Positions 34,731 through 45,232 of a stretch of DNA of 64,000 nt are shown piece by piece. The stretch's first letter is position 1. Every line of letters starts with the position of its first letter. The DNA comes from Microcoleus sp. CAWBG506. Its GTDB lineage: Bacteria > Cyanobacteriota > Cyanobacteriia > Cyanobacteriales > Microcoleaceae. The stretch lies in the NCBI GenBank assembly GCA_020883125.1, contig JAHREW010000007.1:1-64000 (forward strand). The letters run 5' to 3'. The notes beneath the pieces were generated by a model, which was given only the letters and a program-made list of their open reading frames with translations, did not search any database and had not been told where the DNA came from. The translations under genes and the position numbers were made by a program.

Positions 34731-37700
34731 CTACTGATTAATCCCTACTCGATCGCGCCCGCTAGACTTAGCTTCATAAAGCGCTTTATCCGCCGCTTCT
34801 ATCAGCATTTTAGGTGAGTTTTGACCTTCTGAAATGCTAGCAACTCCCAAGCTCAGAGTCACGCAATCGCTGACAACCGACTTGATGTGGGGAATAGCTA
34901 AAGCTTTAACACGGCTGCGGATTGCTTCAGCAACTACCAGCGCCCTAGACAGGTCTGTATTTGGCAAAATTACCCCAAATTCTTCGCCACCATATCTAGC
35001 AGGCAAATAAAGCTGTTCTGGACATACTTCTGCACAAGTATCTCCGATCGCCCGTGCCACTTGTTGCAAACAAGCATCCCCCGTTTGATGTCCATAATTG
35101 TCGTTGTAAAGTTTAAAACAATCAATGTCACACATAATCAAAGATAGTGGCTGGGAACTACTACATTGCTCCCATTCTTTGTTCAAAACTTCGTCAAAGC
35201 GACGACGATTTCCTAGTTGAGTCAGACTGTCCAAATTCACCAAGCCATCTAATCTTTGATTCGCTGCTGCTAACTGCTGGTAAAGTAAAGATTGTTCGAT
35301 CGCGATCGCCAATTGAGTAGCCAACTGACTCAGTAAATCCATATCAAACTGTTGCCACCTACGAGGTCCAGAACAGTTGTGAGCTATCAACAAACCCCAC
35401 AACTTCGGTACAGGACAAGAAGCGTTACCTTCCCTAGATTCTATACCCTGCTGTAGGATAGGCACCACCAAATTCGCCTTCACCTGACACTCCCTCAAAA
35501 AATTAACGTGACACTCATCCAAACCCGCAGCTTGAATATCCTCAACAGCTTGAATTCTGCCTTTCAAATACTGTCCGATATAAGAATTCGCAAAACAACA
35601 ATCATCAAAAACCATCCCCAAAAGTGATATCCAATCTTCCCCAACTGACTCCACCACCACATCTCCATTCCAATCAGGTCGGAAGCGGAAAACGATCGCT
35701 CGATCAGTTGCTAAAAACTCCCGCACTTCCGCTACCGTAGTATTTAGGATATCTTGGAGGTCTAGGGAAGAACGGATGCGCGATTGAATCTGCGCAATTA
35801 GGCGTTCCCGTTCTACCTGCTGTCGTAGGGCGATTTGAGCTTGCTTGCTTTCTGTAATATCTCGACCTTCCGGTAATAGCAATACCACTTGACCAGTTTC
35901 ATCGGTTACTGGTTTAAGAGAAAAATCTATAGTTGCCGTCCGATTTATACCTTTAAATTCCACTTCATAGCGGACTAATTCACCTTGTGCAGAGCGAGAA
36001 ATTGCTTGTTTTAACTGTTCTTGAATTTCCTCACCCCCTCCCCACCAAGGTCCTTGCCAAAATGGAAGATTAGCCACATCCCGCAGATTGATTCCTGCAA
36101 AATCTAGAGAAGTTTGGTTAGCTTCTAACAAAGTACCATCCGGTTTCAACAGGCTCACAAATTGGAACGAAGAATCAAAAATTGCCCGAAAACGTCTTTG
36201 GCTATCTCCCAACATTGCCGTCACCTTAGACCGAGAGGTAATATCACGGAAGCGCCACACCCGGCCAATAATATTGTGTCCCACTCTAATGGGCTGAGTA
36301 TAGCGTTCAAAAGTGCGACCATCCTTAAATTCTAGAATGTCGCAGATTTCAGCTTCAGCATGGTTATAAATTTCTTGAATTCGGCAGATAAAAGCTTTGG
36401 GGTCTGTAACTTGTTGAGTAAGAAATTCCAAGCGCATTCTGCGATCCATTGAGTTTTTAATTTCTTCGGTAATTCCCCACATTTTGACTAAGTTTTCATT
36501 AAAACTAATCATTTCTCCCGCTGTAGTGACCGCCAAAATACCATCGGCTGTTGCTTCCAAAGTCGCGTGCAAAATAGAACGCGACCTCTCTAATTCTGCT
36601 TCTAGTAATTTACTTTCTGTCAAGTCTCGCACGGCTTTAACCTGAAGTAATCGACCTTCATATAATACGAATTTGCTGCGAACTTCAGCAGAAAAAGTTG
36701 TCCCGTCTCGCTTGATAAAAACGGTTTCGCAGATTGTATTACTGGCTGCCGAAATCATTTGTGGTGCTTGTTTATAAGATTGTGGCGACAGCAGTTCCAA
36801 CAAACTCATCCCCGCCATTTCCTGCGGTTTGTAACCGAATAACTGCCCAAAAATTTGGCTGACATTCAAAATAGTGTCCCGGTCTGCCACGGCAACAGCT
36901 TCAAAATAAGCTTCACATTCTAGCAATTGATCCGTGGCGGTTTTACGGCTAATTTGTTCGGGAAAATTATCACTTTTTATTAATTGTTGAAGCTGCATAT
37001 TTGCTGAGTACAAAGCAGTCATTGCTTGCCTGTACATCCCTGTGCGTTTTTCAACTCTTTCTTTCAATCTATTCCGCGATTCTCGCAGTCTTATTTCTAG
37101 TTGTTTTAACTCCGTAATATCTACTGAAAAAACTATCACACCTGCTACTTTACCTGCGCTGTCGTGGTAAGGTATTTTGTCTGTGCGTACCCAGGCTTTT
37201 TGACCGGAGACAGTCGGCAGTTGGTGAATTTTGCCTAATCGGGGAACGCCGGAATTAATTACTTGTAAGTCTTCTAAATAATATTGCTCTGCTTCGTCGG
37301 GATATATTTCATAAAATGATTTACCTTCTAATTGCTCTGGAGGCAAACCTCTAGATGCTGCTGCCACTTTGTTAATTCGCAGCAAATGACTTTCGGTATC
37401 TTTGTACCAAATCATGGCTGGTATGGAATCCAGAATAATTTGCTGTTCTTGCTGCTGCTGTCGGATTTCTGCCTCTATTTGTTCTTTTTTAACTATTTTT
37501 TCGGTCAGTTTTTGATTGGCTTTACTGAGTTCTGCTGTGCGTTTTTCTACTCGTGATTCTAGTTTTTCGTAAAAATCATTCAGCAAGTTTTGCTGCTGTT
37601 GTCGTCGCGTTAATTCGATTTTTGCTCTTTCACTGCTTGACAAACTTGTTGAGACAAAATCTGCTAATATTTTGATGATATACTGTTCGTCTTCCGTCCA

Positions 37701-38681
37701 CTCACTGTCACAAGCAGCGCGCTCAATATTGACAATTCCTACCATTTTACCAGCCAACATAATTGGTACGTTTAATAGGGAAGTAATACCTCGATCGGAC
37801 AAATAAAGACCAGCAAGTTCTCGCGTTCTGGGGTCGTTAGTTGCCGCCGCCACTGCGATCGTACTTTCGGACTTCAACGCTCCAAAATAGGCTGGACAGT
37901 CTGCTGCTGTGACAATTATTTGTACGAAATGGAGTTTGGTATTTTGTTCGTAAAGGTCTATACAGTGAAGCTGGCTGCGGTCTTCGCTGTACAGCCAAAT
38001 GCTGGCTCGATCGCATCTTACAACATTCACAGCCGTTTCCGTGATTTCTCGGATAAATTCTTCTATATTTTTCCTTTCATCAGCTTGACTTTTGGCTAAT
38101 TTGGCGATCGCCTCAGTTTGATTTCGCCAAATTTGATGAGCTCTTTCCTCTGGTGTTAGATACGTGGGTAATGTAATTTCTTCGCAAACTAGCAATACGC
38201 TCGGCAGTTGGAAAGTTTCAAAGGAATTGCTACTATTTTTGACTATTTCCCAGGCTGGTTCCGCCATAGTTAATGCGGTTGCTTTTACCCAGATTTTCCT
38301 GCCATCTTTACAAGTCAATCTGCATTCCCAAGCCTTCATTTTTTGGCTATAACCACTATCTTCTGGCTGTACGAATTCGGCAAACTCTGCCTGCAATTTA
38401 CCTTGATTTTCGCTTTCAAATATGTTAAAAATTGAATGAAAAACTAATTTTGGGGCGTTGTAACCCAGGCGAGATGCACCGAATTGATTGATCGAAAATA
38501 CTCTTCCCAAAGCGTCGAGAACGAAGTAAATGCCTGGGAAATTATCGTAAAGAGTACGATACCAATTGCGTTCAATTTCTCTACTGCACGAAATTCTTTC
38601 TGTTCCGAGTTCGTTCCCCGTGCAGATAGGATGAGAATTGCTTGTTTCTGGGTTAATTGAATGGTTATTGTTAGCAAACAC
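34731..38681 (-). CDS. Multi-PAS/GAF diguanylate cyclase
   Basis: A 1316-residue soluble sensor making c-di-GMP. Order: PAS (about 40-165), GAF (about 205-365), coiled coil, a series of PAS domains (about 405-530, 585-700, 705-825, 830-960), a second GAF with the bilin-type context VVVESVGEDWISLLG and FLRECQVKANLVVPIL (about 975-1140), and GGDEF at the end. The active motif is intact (GGEEF 1231-1235). No RxxD inhibitory site precedes it, so product inhibition is probably absent. No EAL domain. The second GAF lacks an obvious Cys-His chromophore pair, but this needs alignment. The start is a GTG at 38681. Confidence 0.92.
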   Translation of the reverse strand: MFANNNHSINPETSNSHPICTGNELGTERISCSREIERNWYRTLYDNFPGIYFVLDALGRVFSINQFGASRLGYNAPKLVFHSIFNIFESENQGKLQAEFAEFVQPEDSGYSQKMKAWECRLTCKDGRKIWVKATALTMAEPAWEIVKNSSNSFETFQLPSVLLVCEEITLPTYLTPEERAHQIWRNQTEAIAKLAKSQADERKNIEEFIREITETAVNVVRCDRASIWLYSEDRSQLHCIDLYEQNTKLHFVQIIVTAADCPAYFGALKSESTIAVAAATNDPRTRELAGLYLSDRGITSLLNVPIMLAGKMVGIVNIERAACDSEWTEDEQYIIKILADFVSTSLSSSERAKIELTRRQQQQNLLNDFYEKLESRVEKRTAELSKANQKLTEKIVKKEQIEAEIRQQQQEQQIILDSIPAMIWYKDTESHLLRINKVAAASRGLPPEQLEGKSFYEIYPDEAEQYYLEDLQVINSGVPRLGKIHQLPTVSGQKAWVRTDKIPYHDSAGKVAGVIVFSVDITELKQLEIRLRESRNRLKERVEKRTGMYRQAMTALYSANMQLQQLIKSDNFPEQISRKTATDQLLECEAYFEAVAVADRDTILNVSQIFGQLFGYKPQEMAGMSLLELLSPQSYKQAPQMISAASNTICETVFIKRDGTTFSAEVRSKFVLYEGRLLQVKAVRDLTESKLLEAELERSRSILHATLEATADGILAVTTAGEMISFNENLVKMWGITEEIKNSMDRRMRLEFLTQQVTDPKAFICRIQEIYNHAEAEICDILEFKDGRTFERYTQPIRVGHNIIGRVWRFRDITSRSKVTAMLGDSQRRFRAIFDSSFQFVSLLKPDGTLLEANQTSLDFAGINLRDVANLPFWQGPWWGGGEEIQEQLKQAISRSAQGELVRYEVEFKGINRTATIDFSLKPVTDETGQVVLLLPEGRDITESKQAQIALRQQVERERLIAQIQSRIRSSLDLQDILNTTVAEVREFLATDRAIVFRFRPDWNGDVVVESVGEDWISLLGMVFDDCCFANSYIGQYLKGRIQAVEDIQAAGLDECHVNFLRECQVKANLVVPILQQGIESREGNASCPVPKLWGLLIAHNCSGPRRWQQFDMDLLSQLATQLAIAIEQSLLYQQLAAANQRLDGLVNLDSLTQLGNRRRFDEVLNKEWEQCSSSQPLSLIMCDIDCFKLYNDNYGHQTGDACLQQVARAIGDTCAEVCPEQLYLPARYGGEEFGVILPNTDLSRALVVAEAIRSRVKALAIPHIKSVVSDCVTLSLGVASISEGQNSPKMLIEAADKALYEAKSSGRDRVGINQ

Positions 38682-38869
38682 TTTTAAATTAACTCAATTG
38701 TAATTAAATTTACTGACTCTGGTTCAACTTTTTTATGTAACAAAGTCAAACCTTTTTTACAATAAAGCTGCTTAGCTGTAACAAATTTACAACTCTGTCC
38801 CTGGGGACGTTTGCGATTCCCAATCCTAGTCCTGTGTTAGTTTACGCTCATCAAAGGTTTTAAATATAT

Positions 38870-39413
38870 ATGATAACACTGAAATATCTATTGTTGGGAT
38901 TAACCTATCTGGGTTTCGGGTGGGGCTATGTACCGGGTTTACGGATGAACCGGGCGGGGATCGCTATTGTTGGGTCAGGTTTTATGGTGGCTTTGGGGGT
39001 AGTTAATCTCAAAACCGCATGTGGACTGGAATCTGCTAGTTATGTTTGCCGGATTGTTCGTTGTGACTAAAGCAACTCAACAACTGGGTTTATTGGATAG
39101 TTTAACTGGTTTACCTAACACGCCGTTGAGTTTATTGGGAGTAACTGTCATTCTTTCTAACTTAATTTCTAACGTCCCCGCTGTCTTAGTTCTACAATCC
39201 CTAATTCCCAAAACAGATACCCAAGCTTGGTTATTATTGGCCACGGGTTCTACCCTAGCTGGAAATTTAACATTATTAGGTTCGGTTGCTAATTTAATTG
39301 TCGCTGAACTGGCCACAAAATCCGGTAATAATTTGACTTTTCAGGAACACTTGCGCTTCGGACTCCTACTAACTTTGGTTACTTTGGCGATTGCTTATTT
39401 TTGGCTCTACTAA
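38870..39413 (+). pseudogene. Anion/ArsB-NhaD-type permease with large internal deletion
   Basis: The first 50 residues (MITLKYLLLGLTYLGFGWGYVPGLRMNRAG ... VNLKTA) match the N-terminus of a cyanobacterial ion-transporter-superfamily permease. The frame then shifts at about 39015. The second frame (GTG 39021 to TAA 39413) encodes its C-terminus (VDWNLLVMFAGLFVVTKATQQLG, then NLISNVPAVLVL and SVANLIVAE). Family members are about 400 residues (from memory), so roughly 230 residues in the middle are gone. Neither piece can form the transporter. The two frames overlap by 50 bp around the deletion junction. Confidence 0.85.
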
Positions 39414-39415
39414 AC

Positions 39416-42400
39416 TTATTTGTTGTCACCATAAGCGATCGAAAAACTGGCGATTTTCCAAGGAGATATTTGGAAACCTTTCCCATCCTCTGATTTTTCT
39501 GGTAAAGTTGTCGGTTGTTCTAACAAGTTCACTGACTGACTAATCGCCAAACTCAAATCGCTCTCTAATTCTAACCGAGCCTCTTTACCCTGGGATTCAT
39601 AACACCTTAAAATCCACAAATTAGCATTGTCTTCCGACTGTTTGAAAGCCATCAAAACTAAGTTTTCTGCTGATAAATCGAGGAATTTACCTACAGTCGG
39701 CAAAGTCCGGTGGTGATTTTCCTCTAACTTGGGAAATACCTTGACTAATAGTGGCAAATTCAATTCATATCCCTGTCGTACAGTACCAGCATCTTGCCAA
39801 TTTCCGAGGTGAGGATAAACTGCACAAGTAAATTCATGAATGCCGATATCAGCTTGTTCATCTGGCCAAGTCGAACTCCTAAGTAATGTGAGGCGAATTT
39901 GATTTGGTTGAAGGTCGCAACCATATTTACAATCATTCAGTATGCTGACTCCAAAATCATCATTACTGATATCTGTCCACCGTAATATCGGCACTTCCCA
40001 TTTGGCTTTTTCCGCCGCAGTCTGCGGTTTGGTTGTGCGCTCGATCGCACCTCCGGGAATTTCGCACGTTGCAAAATCTGCTTCTACATTTAACCCAAAG
40101 GCAGCTTTTACTAAAACGTGCTTTTCTTGCCAATCTACCACTGTCTTAATTTTCAGCACTGGCGAACCAATTTCTACTATATAATCTTGGTAAAACTCCG
40201 ATTTGCCAATTTGTCTGACTACACGCAAACTCTGCCTTATTTCTCCTTGGGATATCCAGGTAATATCTTTTAGTATCGGCGCTGCTAATGGATGTTTTGC
40301 ATAATTTGGATCGATGTTCCAAGCGTCCCAATATTGACCGCTATCTTGAAATGATTGCAGTTGATTGCCTCCAGATCCATTCAGGACTTCCCTATGATTT
40401 AGTTTATCCCAAATACTCGATAAATTTCCAGTTTCGCTGTCTACTTTTACTCGAATAAATTCATTTTCTAGCAGCATTATTGGGGGGACAAAATCAGTTT
40501 CTTGACAAATACCCTCGTTTCGTGTCATGGTAGTTGTATGCTGACCTAACCATGTCTTGTTGTGATTTGCGGGTAATAGTGACGAGTTTTCAAGGGTTTC
40601 AGCAGCTTCGGGACAGATCCAAAACACCCGGTAGCCGACAGGGGGAAGATTATTTGCCGAAAATAACAGTGTAGATTGTGGTTGTGTTCGATCGCACTGT
40701 TGAATTTGCGTAGTCAGCCGTTGTCCTGACAAGTCGTAAATCGCCCAAGTGGTAGCAGCGGAATCGAGAAGGGGTAAAGAGACAACTTCCGAACGCGCCC
40801 AATTGAGGGAGTTAAAGATTAAAATCGGTTGAGCATCAGGTTGGGGTGGAGAAGGCAGAGAAATTTGAGTGGCGATCACATCCAAAGATGTTAGCACAAT
40901 TGAACGACAAGTGCGATCGACCTCAGCCCATCCTAGATTAGCATCAGCATAAACTTGGGCGATCGAAGAACCAGGCAAAATATCGTGAAACTGGTTAAAT
41001 AAAACTTTTTTCCAGGCTATTTCTAATTCAGACTTGGGATAAACCGCACCCGCGCAAATCGTGGCGAAGGAAGACAACAACTCAGCTTGGTAAAGCAATT
41101 CTTCACAGCGGCGATTGTAACGCTTTTGATCCGCGTGAGTTGTGTAACAACCTCGGTGGAATTCCAGGTAAAGTTCATCCCTCCACAGGGGAAGAAGAGG
41201 AAGTCTCGAAACATCAGCTTGAGACGGGGAAGTTTCACCCAAATTAGCAGATTCAGCCACAGCATAATTACCAATTTCACCCTGTTTCCCAATCGGCTGA
41301 TTTTCCCCAATCGAAACATCGACTGGAAACTGGGAAGTTTTACCCAAATTAGCAGATTCAGCCACAGCATAATTACCAATTTCACCCTGTTTCCCAATCG
41401 GCTGATTTTCCCCAATCGAAACATCGGCTTGAGACTCGGAAACTTCCGGCGAAAACTGACTCTCAATCAACGCCAAATAATCCACAGCCTTCACAAACTC
41501 CAACCTCGGAAAAAAAGGCGACAATTCCCAGCGTTTCGCAACCTCCAACATATCACGAGTCGGGCCACCACCATGGTCGCCAATTCCCGGTAGCCAAACA
41601 GCAGATTGTAAACCCGTTTTAAATTGCCAATCAAAAAGATGATTCGCCATTTTCACAGATTCGATGTTTTCACCGATCGGACCCGACATCATGCTAAATA
41701 TTTTAGTACCATCCAAACCTTCCCACCAAAATGCACCATAGGGAAACTCAGTGGTATCATTCCAACGCAACTTTTGCGTCACAAAATAATCAACTCCACC
41801 ATCACGCAAAATCTGAGGTAATTGCCATCCAAAACCAAAAGTATCCGGTAGCCAAACTACCCGCATTAATTCCCCGAACTTTTCTTGAGTATAACGCTGT
41901 CCATAAACAACTTGTCTCACCATTGATTCAGCCGAAATCAAGTTTAAATCAGGTTCCACCCACATCCCACCAACAACTTCCCAAAGTCCAGCAACTACCT
42001 GTTTTTTAATCTCTGCAAATAAATCAGGCCGATGCTCTTCTATCCAAGCATAAAGTGCAGGAGTTGAATGACAGAAAATTAAATTAGGAAACTCCGATTG
42101 TAACTTCAATGCCGACTCAAAAGTCCGTTGCGCCGCTTCCCAAGTTTCCGCAACAGGCCATAACCAAGCCAAGTCCAAATGAGCATGACCCACTAAATAA
42201 ATTTTACCTTTATATATAGAAGATTTTTCGCTACATTCTCCTATATATATAGATGTACTCTCATCACTTTCTACCCTCCCAAAAAACCTCTCTCTTCCAC
42301 CTCCCTCTGCGCCCTCTGCGCCCTCTGCGGTTTCAAAATTTAAACCATCCTGAAAACCGCCCAAAAATCCCAGTAAATTTTGTCGTAAACTAGAGAGTGA

Positions 42401-43105
42401 ACGATCGAACTTTTGTCGATCGCCCACCACAGACCAATCAATCAAACCCACCGCCAATTCCACTTGAGATTTTAGCGTTTCCCCCTTGACAACAAACTCA
42501 CCATGGACTATATTTTTAGTGGGGGAGTATTGGGAATTTAAATTTGAGAAATTACCAGACAGGGAATTTTGCAAAATCTCCAATTCATCAGCCACAAAAC
42601 CAGGGTCAAAACAAGCAGAATCAGCAGCTTCATAGACACAAACTGACTTCACCAAAGCACCCGAATCGTGACTAGGACTCACCAACCGCAAAATTACTAA
42701 AAATTCATCTCCCGGAAGAACAGAGGGACTGAGCAAAAGTCGCACCGCACAATCAAATAAATCTCCGACTCCAACTAACTCTCCATTCACAAAAATCTGA
42801 ACATTGTCTGCCCACCAAGTCAAGCTCAACAGCAAACGCAACCCCGTCACAGGATAGGCTGACAAACTTGCAGGAACTACAAATTTTTGTCCCAAATAAA
42901 AAACTTGTTTACCAGCAGGCCAAGCAAGATGTCCTTTATGGTTAAGTTCGGCAACAGGCCAGTTACAAATATTTACCCCATTGACAACAGCCAAGTCTGA
43001 GTCGTAGTACCTCCAGCCAGATTGCGCATCCCATAGGGTGAGGCGACGCAACCTTTCGACAACTTCAGAAATATTATTGCTAGCAGATGACACAGAAGCA
43101 CTCAT
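39416..43105 (-). CDS. Glycoside hydrolase family 38 alpha-mannosidase
   Basis: A 1229-residue cytoplasmic-type GH38 enzyme that removes alpha-linked mannose. The zinc site begins VGHAHLDLAW (H309, D311), the nucleophile is D421 in WLPDTFGFGWQLPQIL, and GIGDHGGGPTRDML (about 507-520) is conserved. An N-terminal beta domain (1-250) and the C-terminal beta-sandwich domains (about 700-1229) complete the usual layout. Odd points: residues about 259-300 (EGAEGAEGGGRERFFGRVES...) are encoded by dispersed-repeat DNA, and residues about 561-625 are a 35-residue tandem duplication. Both are in loops outside the core motifs, so the enzyme may still be active. The stop lies next to the permease remnant. 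Confidence 0.92.
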   Translation of the reverse strand: MSASVSSASNNISEVVERLRRLTLWDAQSGWRYYDSDLAVVNGVNICNWPVAELNHKGHLAWPAGKQVFYLGQKFVVPASLSAYPVTGLRLLLSLTWWADNVQIFVNGELVGVGDLFDCAVRLLLSPSVLPGDEFLVILRLVSPSHDSGALVKSVCVYEAADSACFDPGFVADELEILQNSLSGNFSNLNSQYSPTKNIVHGEFVVKGETLKSQVELAVGLIDWSVVGDRQKFDRSLSSLRQNLLGFLGGFQDGLNFETAEGAEGAEGGGRERFFGRVESDESTSIYIGECSEKSSIYKGKIYLVGHAHLDLAWLWPVAETWEAAQRTFESALKLQSEFPNLIFCHSTPALYAWIEEHRPDLFAEIKKQVVAGLWEVVGGMWVEPDLNLISAESMVRQVVYGQRYTQEKFGELMRVVWLPDTFGFGWQLPQILRDGGVDYFVTQKLRWNDTTEFPYGAFWWEGLDGTKIFSMMSGPIGENIESVKMANHLFDWQFKTGLQSAVWLPGIGDHGGGPTRDMLEVAKRWELSPFFPRLEFVKAVDYLALIESQFSPEVSESQADVSIGENQPIGKQGEIGNYAVAESANLGKTSQFPVDVSIGENQPIGKQGEIGNYAVAESANLGETSPSQADVSRLPLLPLWRDELYLEFHRGCYTTHADQKRYNRRCEELLYQAELLSSFATICAGAVYPKSELEIAWKKVLFNQFHDILPGSSIAQVYADANLGWAEVDRTCRSIVLTSLDVIATQISLPSPPQPDAQPILIFNSLNWARSEVVSLPLLDSAATTWAIYDLSGQRLTTQIQQCDRTQPQSTLLFSANNLPPVGYRVFWICPEAAETLENSSLLPANHNKTWLGQHTTTMTRNEGICQETDFVPPIMLLENEFIRVKVDSETGNLSSIWDKLNHREVLNGSGGNQLQSFQDSGQYWDAWNIDPNYAKHPLAAPILKDITWISQGEIRQSLRVVRQIGKSEFYQDYIVEIGSPVLKIKTVVDWQEKHVLVKAAFGLNVEADFATCEIPGGAIERTTKPQTAAEKAKWEVPILRWTDISNDDFGVSILNDCKYGCDLQPNQIRLTLLRSSTWPDEQADIGIHEFTCAVYPHLGNWQDAGTVRQGYELNLPLLVKVFPKLEENHHRTLPTVGKFLDLSAENLVLMAFKQSEDNANLWILRCYESQGKEARLELESDLSLAISQSVNLLEQPTTLPEKSEDGKGFQISPWKIASFSIAYGDNK
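41231..41425. repeat. 105-bp coding tandem duplication inside the mannosidase gene
   Basis: Two nearly identical 90-bp stretches 105 bp apart encode DVSIGENQPIGKQGEIGNYA... twice, followed by a third partial SQADVS. DNA identity is nearly complete, so the duplication is recent, and it keeps frame. Confidence 0.9.
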
Positions 43106-43163
43106 ATTTCGCTAAGATTGAGAATTAGACAGAAACAAGGTTTAATCAACCTCAAATTAAATT

Positions 43164-45149
43164 ATGTCTTCAAGTAACTACGGTGGCCCGTACCAAAGCC
43201 GACTATTAAAATTTATATCCAAACAGTCCCGCCAAGTTGCTGAAAATTGCGATCGCACTTGGCGACAAGTTACATCCGCAACGCTTAACACTACCCAAAT
43301 TCTACTTTATCCAGCATACTTGCTGGTGCAAAGTTCGCGAATGTTAGCCAGACAACTGCGGGAATCAAGTCAAAAAATAGATTTACCGGAATTGCAGGAA
43401 TTTGCTGAAAGAGAAAATTTGAAATTTTCTCAGAATTCATCCCCAAATGGGTGGGATGAGGAGATAGGCGCAGAAAGTGCGATCGTAGACATTGTGCACA
43501 TGGCTGAAAATATACTCCTCCCATCGCAAACAACGACAAAATCCGACAATTTATCCTTTGTAATTACAGCCGAAAATTTGCCAGCCCCAGTGACACCACA
43601 GGCTTTAGGCGCACAAACACACTTTACCCGAAACCTGGCCAAAACTCCCAGGAATTTAGTTTTAGAACATCAAGACTCTCAAACTCCAGTAACCGAAATT
43701 TCCATCAACAATGGCGCAGCCGTTGACACCAAACCGAAAGTTCGGGGAATTGCGACTTTTTTACCAGCCCGCAGTTTAGTATTGGTGGGAGCAGAAAATC
43801 AGATTTTAGATATTTTAACCCAGGAACAGCAGGAACTCTTGGAAGGTCGCATAACTTGGGAAATAGCCAACTCCGGGCCTGGGCGACGAGAAATTGCTAA
43901 AAAAGAATTAAAATTTAATCTCGGCTTAGAAGAGGCTGCGGCAAAATCCCTACTTCCGCCAGTGCGCGGTTTTTGGCAATTGATGACTTGGGTACAAACA
44001 AGTCCCTTGGCGCTGAAAAGAAATCAGTTTGGAGAATCAATCCTGGCGATCAAAAAAGCCATTAATACTGGTGCCGATCGCCATTTAATCATAGCCCAAA
44101 CAGCTAGGGCGCAAATCACCGGAGTCAAAACCGATCGACCGGCAATTACCTCCGCCAGTGCGATCGACTACCATACATCAGAATTAACCACAGATTTTTA
44201 TAGTAAGTTCGATCGAGCCACCAATCCTCTATCCTTTGTCACAATACTCGATCGCGCCGCCGTCAACATCGAAGAATTCACCATACCCCAAGTATCAAAA
44301 ATCACTGGTGACTTAACAGACCGCCAGCCAGCTCAGATAGAGCCAACAACCGAGAAGTTGAGTCCAAGCACCCGTGAAATAGTCGAAAACTACGCCAAAA
44401 GCATCGAACAGATGATTTGGTCATCAGTAGACTACCTCCTAGGCAAAGAAACAGCCGCCAGTGATCATACAGAAAAATCTCTAGCAATCAAGTATTCTTT
44501 GCAACAAAGAGCTGCGGAAAACACTGAAAAAGCCGAGACCAAGGGCGATCGACCTTGGCTAAATTGGCAAGACCTATTTGGAGAGCCAGCACCGCCCTCC
44601 CTAGAGCAAGTGCCACCGCCAGCAATAGAGGTAACACAAACAAGCACAAAAGTCAAGCCAGAAAATACGGAAATCGAAAAATTGCCCCCTGGTCGATCGA
44701 CACCAAAATCCCCATCACCATACCCAGAAGCAATTCAAAACCTGATCGCCCAGCTCAAAAGTAGCATTAACACAAAAGTAACAAAAAGTCAACCCCAAAA
44801 AACATCTAATTTAGAAAATCTTCAAAAAAATAGCAGACAGAGCAACCTAGAAGCATCAACTCAGATCCAGACACAGAAAACTCAACCAGAAACAGCAACC
44901 ACCCCTGATCTGGGCCCAACCACCAGCAAATACATCAGCATCACCAAAGAAACAAAAAAGAACAGCCCAGAGGAACAAGCACAGGAGTGCTTAGAAACCA
45001 CAGCAGAATCAATCGGATACATCAAGCACCCCCTAGAACAAGTGCTAGAATGGCTCGATCGCATCATGGTGCGGCTAGAAACCATAGTCGAACAACTGTG
45101 GGAATGGGCAAAAATCAACTTCCCAAAAATCATCAACAGCAAAGATTAA
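43164..45149 (+). CDS. Conserved cyanobacterial protein of unknown function, 661 aa
   Basis: Not recognised beyond being cyanobacterial in style. The N-terminal 75 residues are amphipathic helices with a moderately hydrophobic stretch (TLNTTQILLYPAYLLVQSS). Next is a disordered acidic part, a compact segment near 190-290 (VRGIATFLPARSLVLVGAENQILDIL and GFWQLMTWVQTSPLALKRN), then a long low-complexity Pro/Lys/Ser/Gln-rich region. It ends with an amphipathic helix (LEQVLEWLDRIMVRLETIVEQLWEWAKI). Probably membrane-associated. It is divergent from the mannosidase (58 bp) and 83 bp before psbI on the same strand. Confidence 0.75.
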   Translation: MSSSNYGGPYQSRLLKFISKQSRQVAENCDRTWRQVTSATLNTTQILLYPAYLLVQSSRMLARQLRESSQKIDLPELQEFAERENLKFSQNSSPNGWDEEIGAESAIVDIVHMAENILLPSQTTTKSDNLSFVITAENLPAPVTPQALGAQTHFTRNLAKTPRNLVLEHQDSQTPVTEISINNGAAVDTKPKVRGIATFLPARSLVLVGAENQILDILTQEQQELLEGRITWEIANSGPGRREIAKKELKFNLGLEEAAAKSLLPPVRGFWQLMTWVQTSPLALKRNQFGESILAIKKAINTGADRHLIIAQTARAQITGVKTDRPAITSASAIDYHTSELTTDFYSKFDRATNPLSFVTILDRAAVNIEEFTIPQVSKITGDLTDRQPAQIEPTTEKLSPSTREIVENYAKSIEQMIWSSVDYLLGKETAASDHTEKSLAIKYSLQQRAAENTEKAETKGDRPWLNWQDLFGEPAPPSLEQVPPPAIEVTQTSTKVKPENTEIEKLPPGRSTPKSPSPYPEAIQNLIAQLKSSINTKVTKSQPQKTSNLENLQKNSRQSNLEASTQIQTQKTQPETATTPDLGPTTSKYISITKETKKNSPEEQAQECLETTAESIGYIKHPLEQVLEWLDRIMVRLETIVEQLWEWAKINFPKIINSKD

Positions 45150-45232
45150 ATTCGCTAATCTTTGACATATGATAAAAAAGTTGCACCAGCAACAAATCAC
45201 TCAGCTCGATCGCATTCTTGGAGACTCCCACA

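Noticed and set aside
41087-41593. 168-codon plus-strand frame opposite the mannosidase
   Set aside because: Antisense to the tandem duplication of a clear GH38 gene; no independent support.
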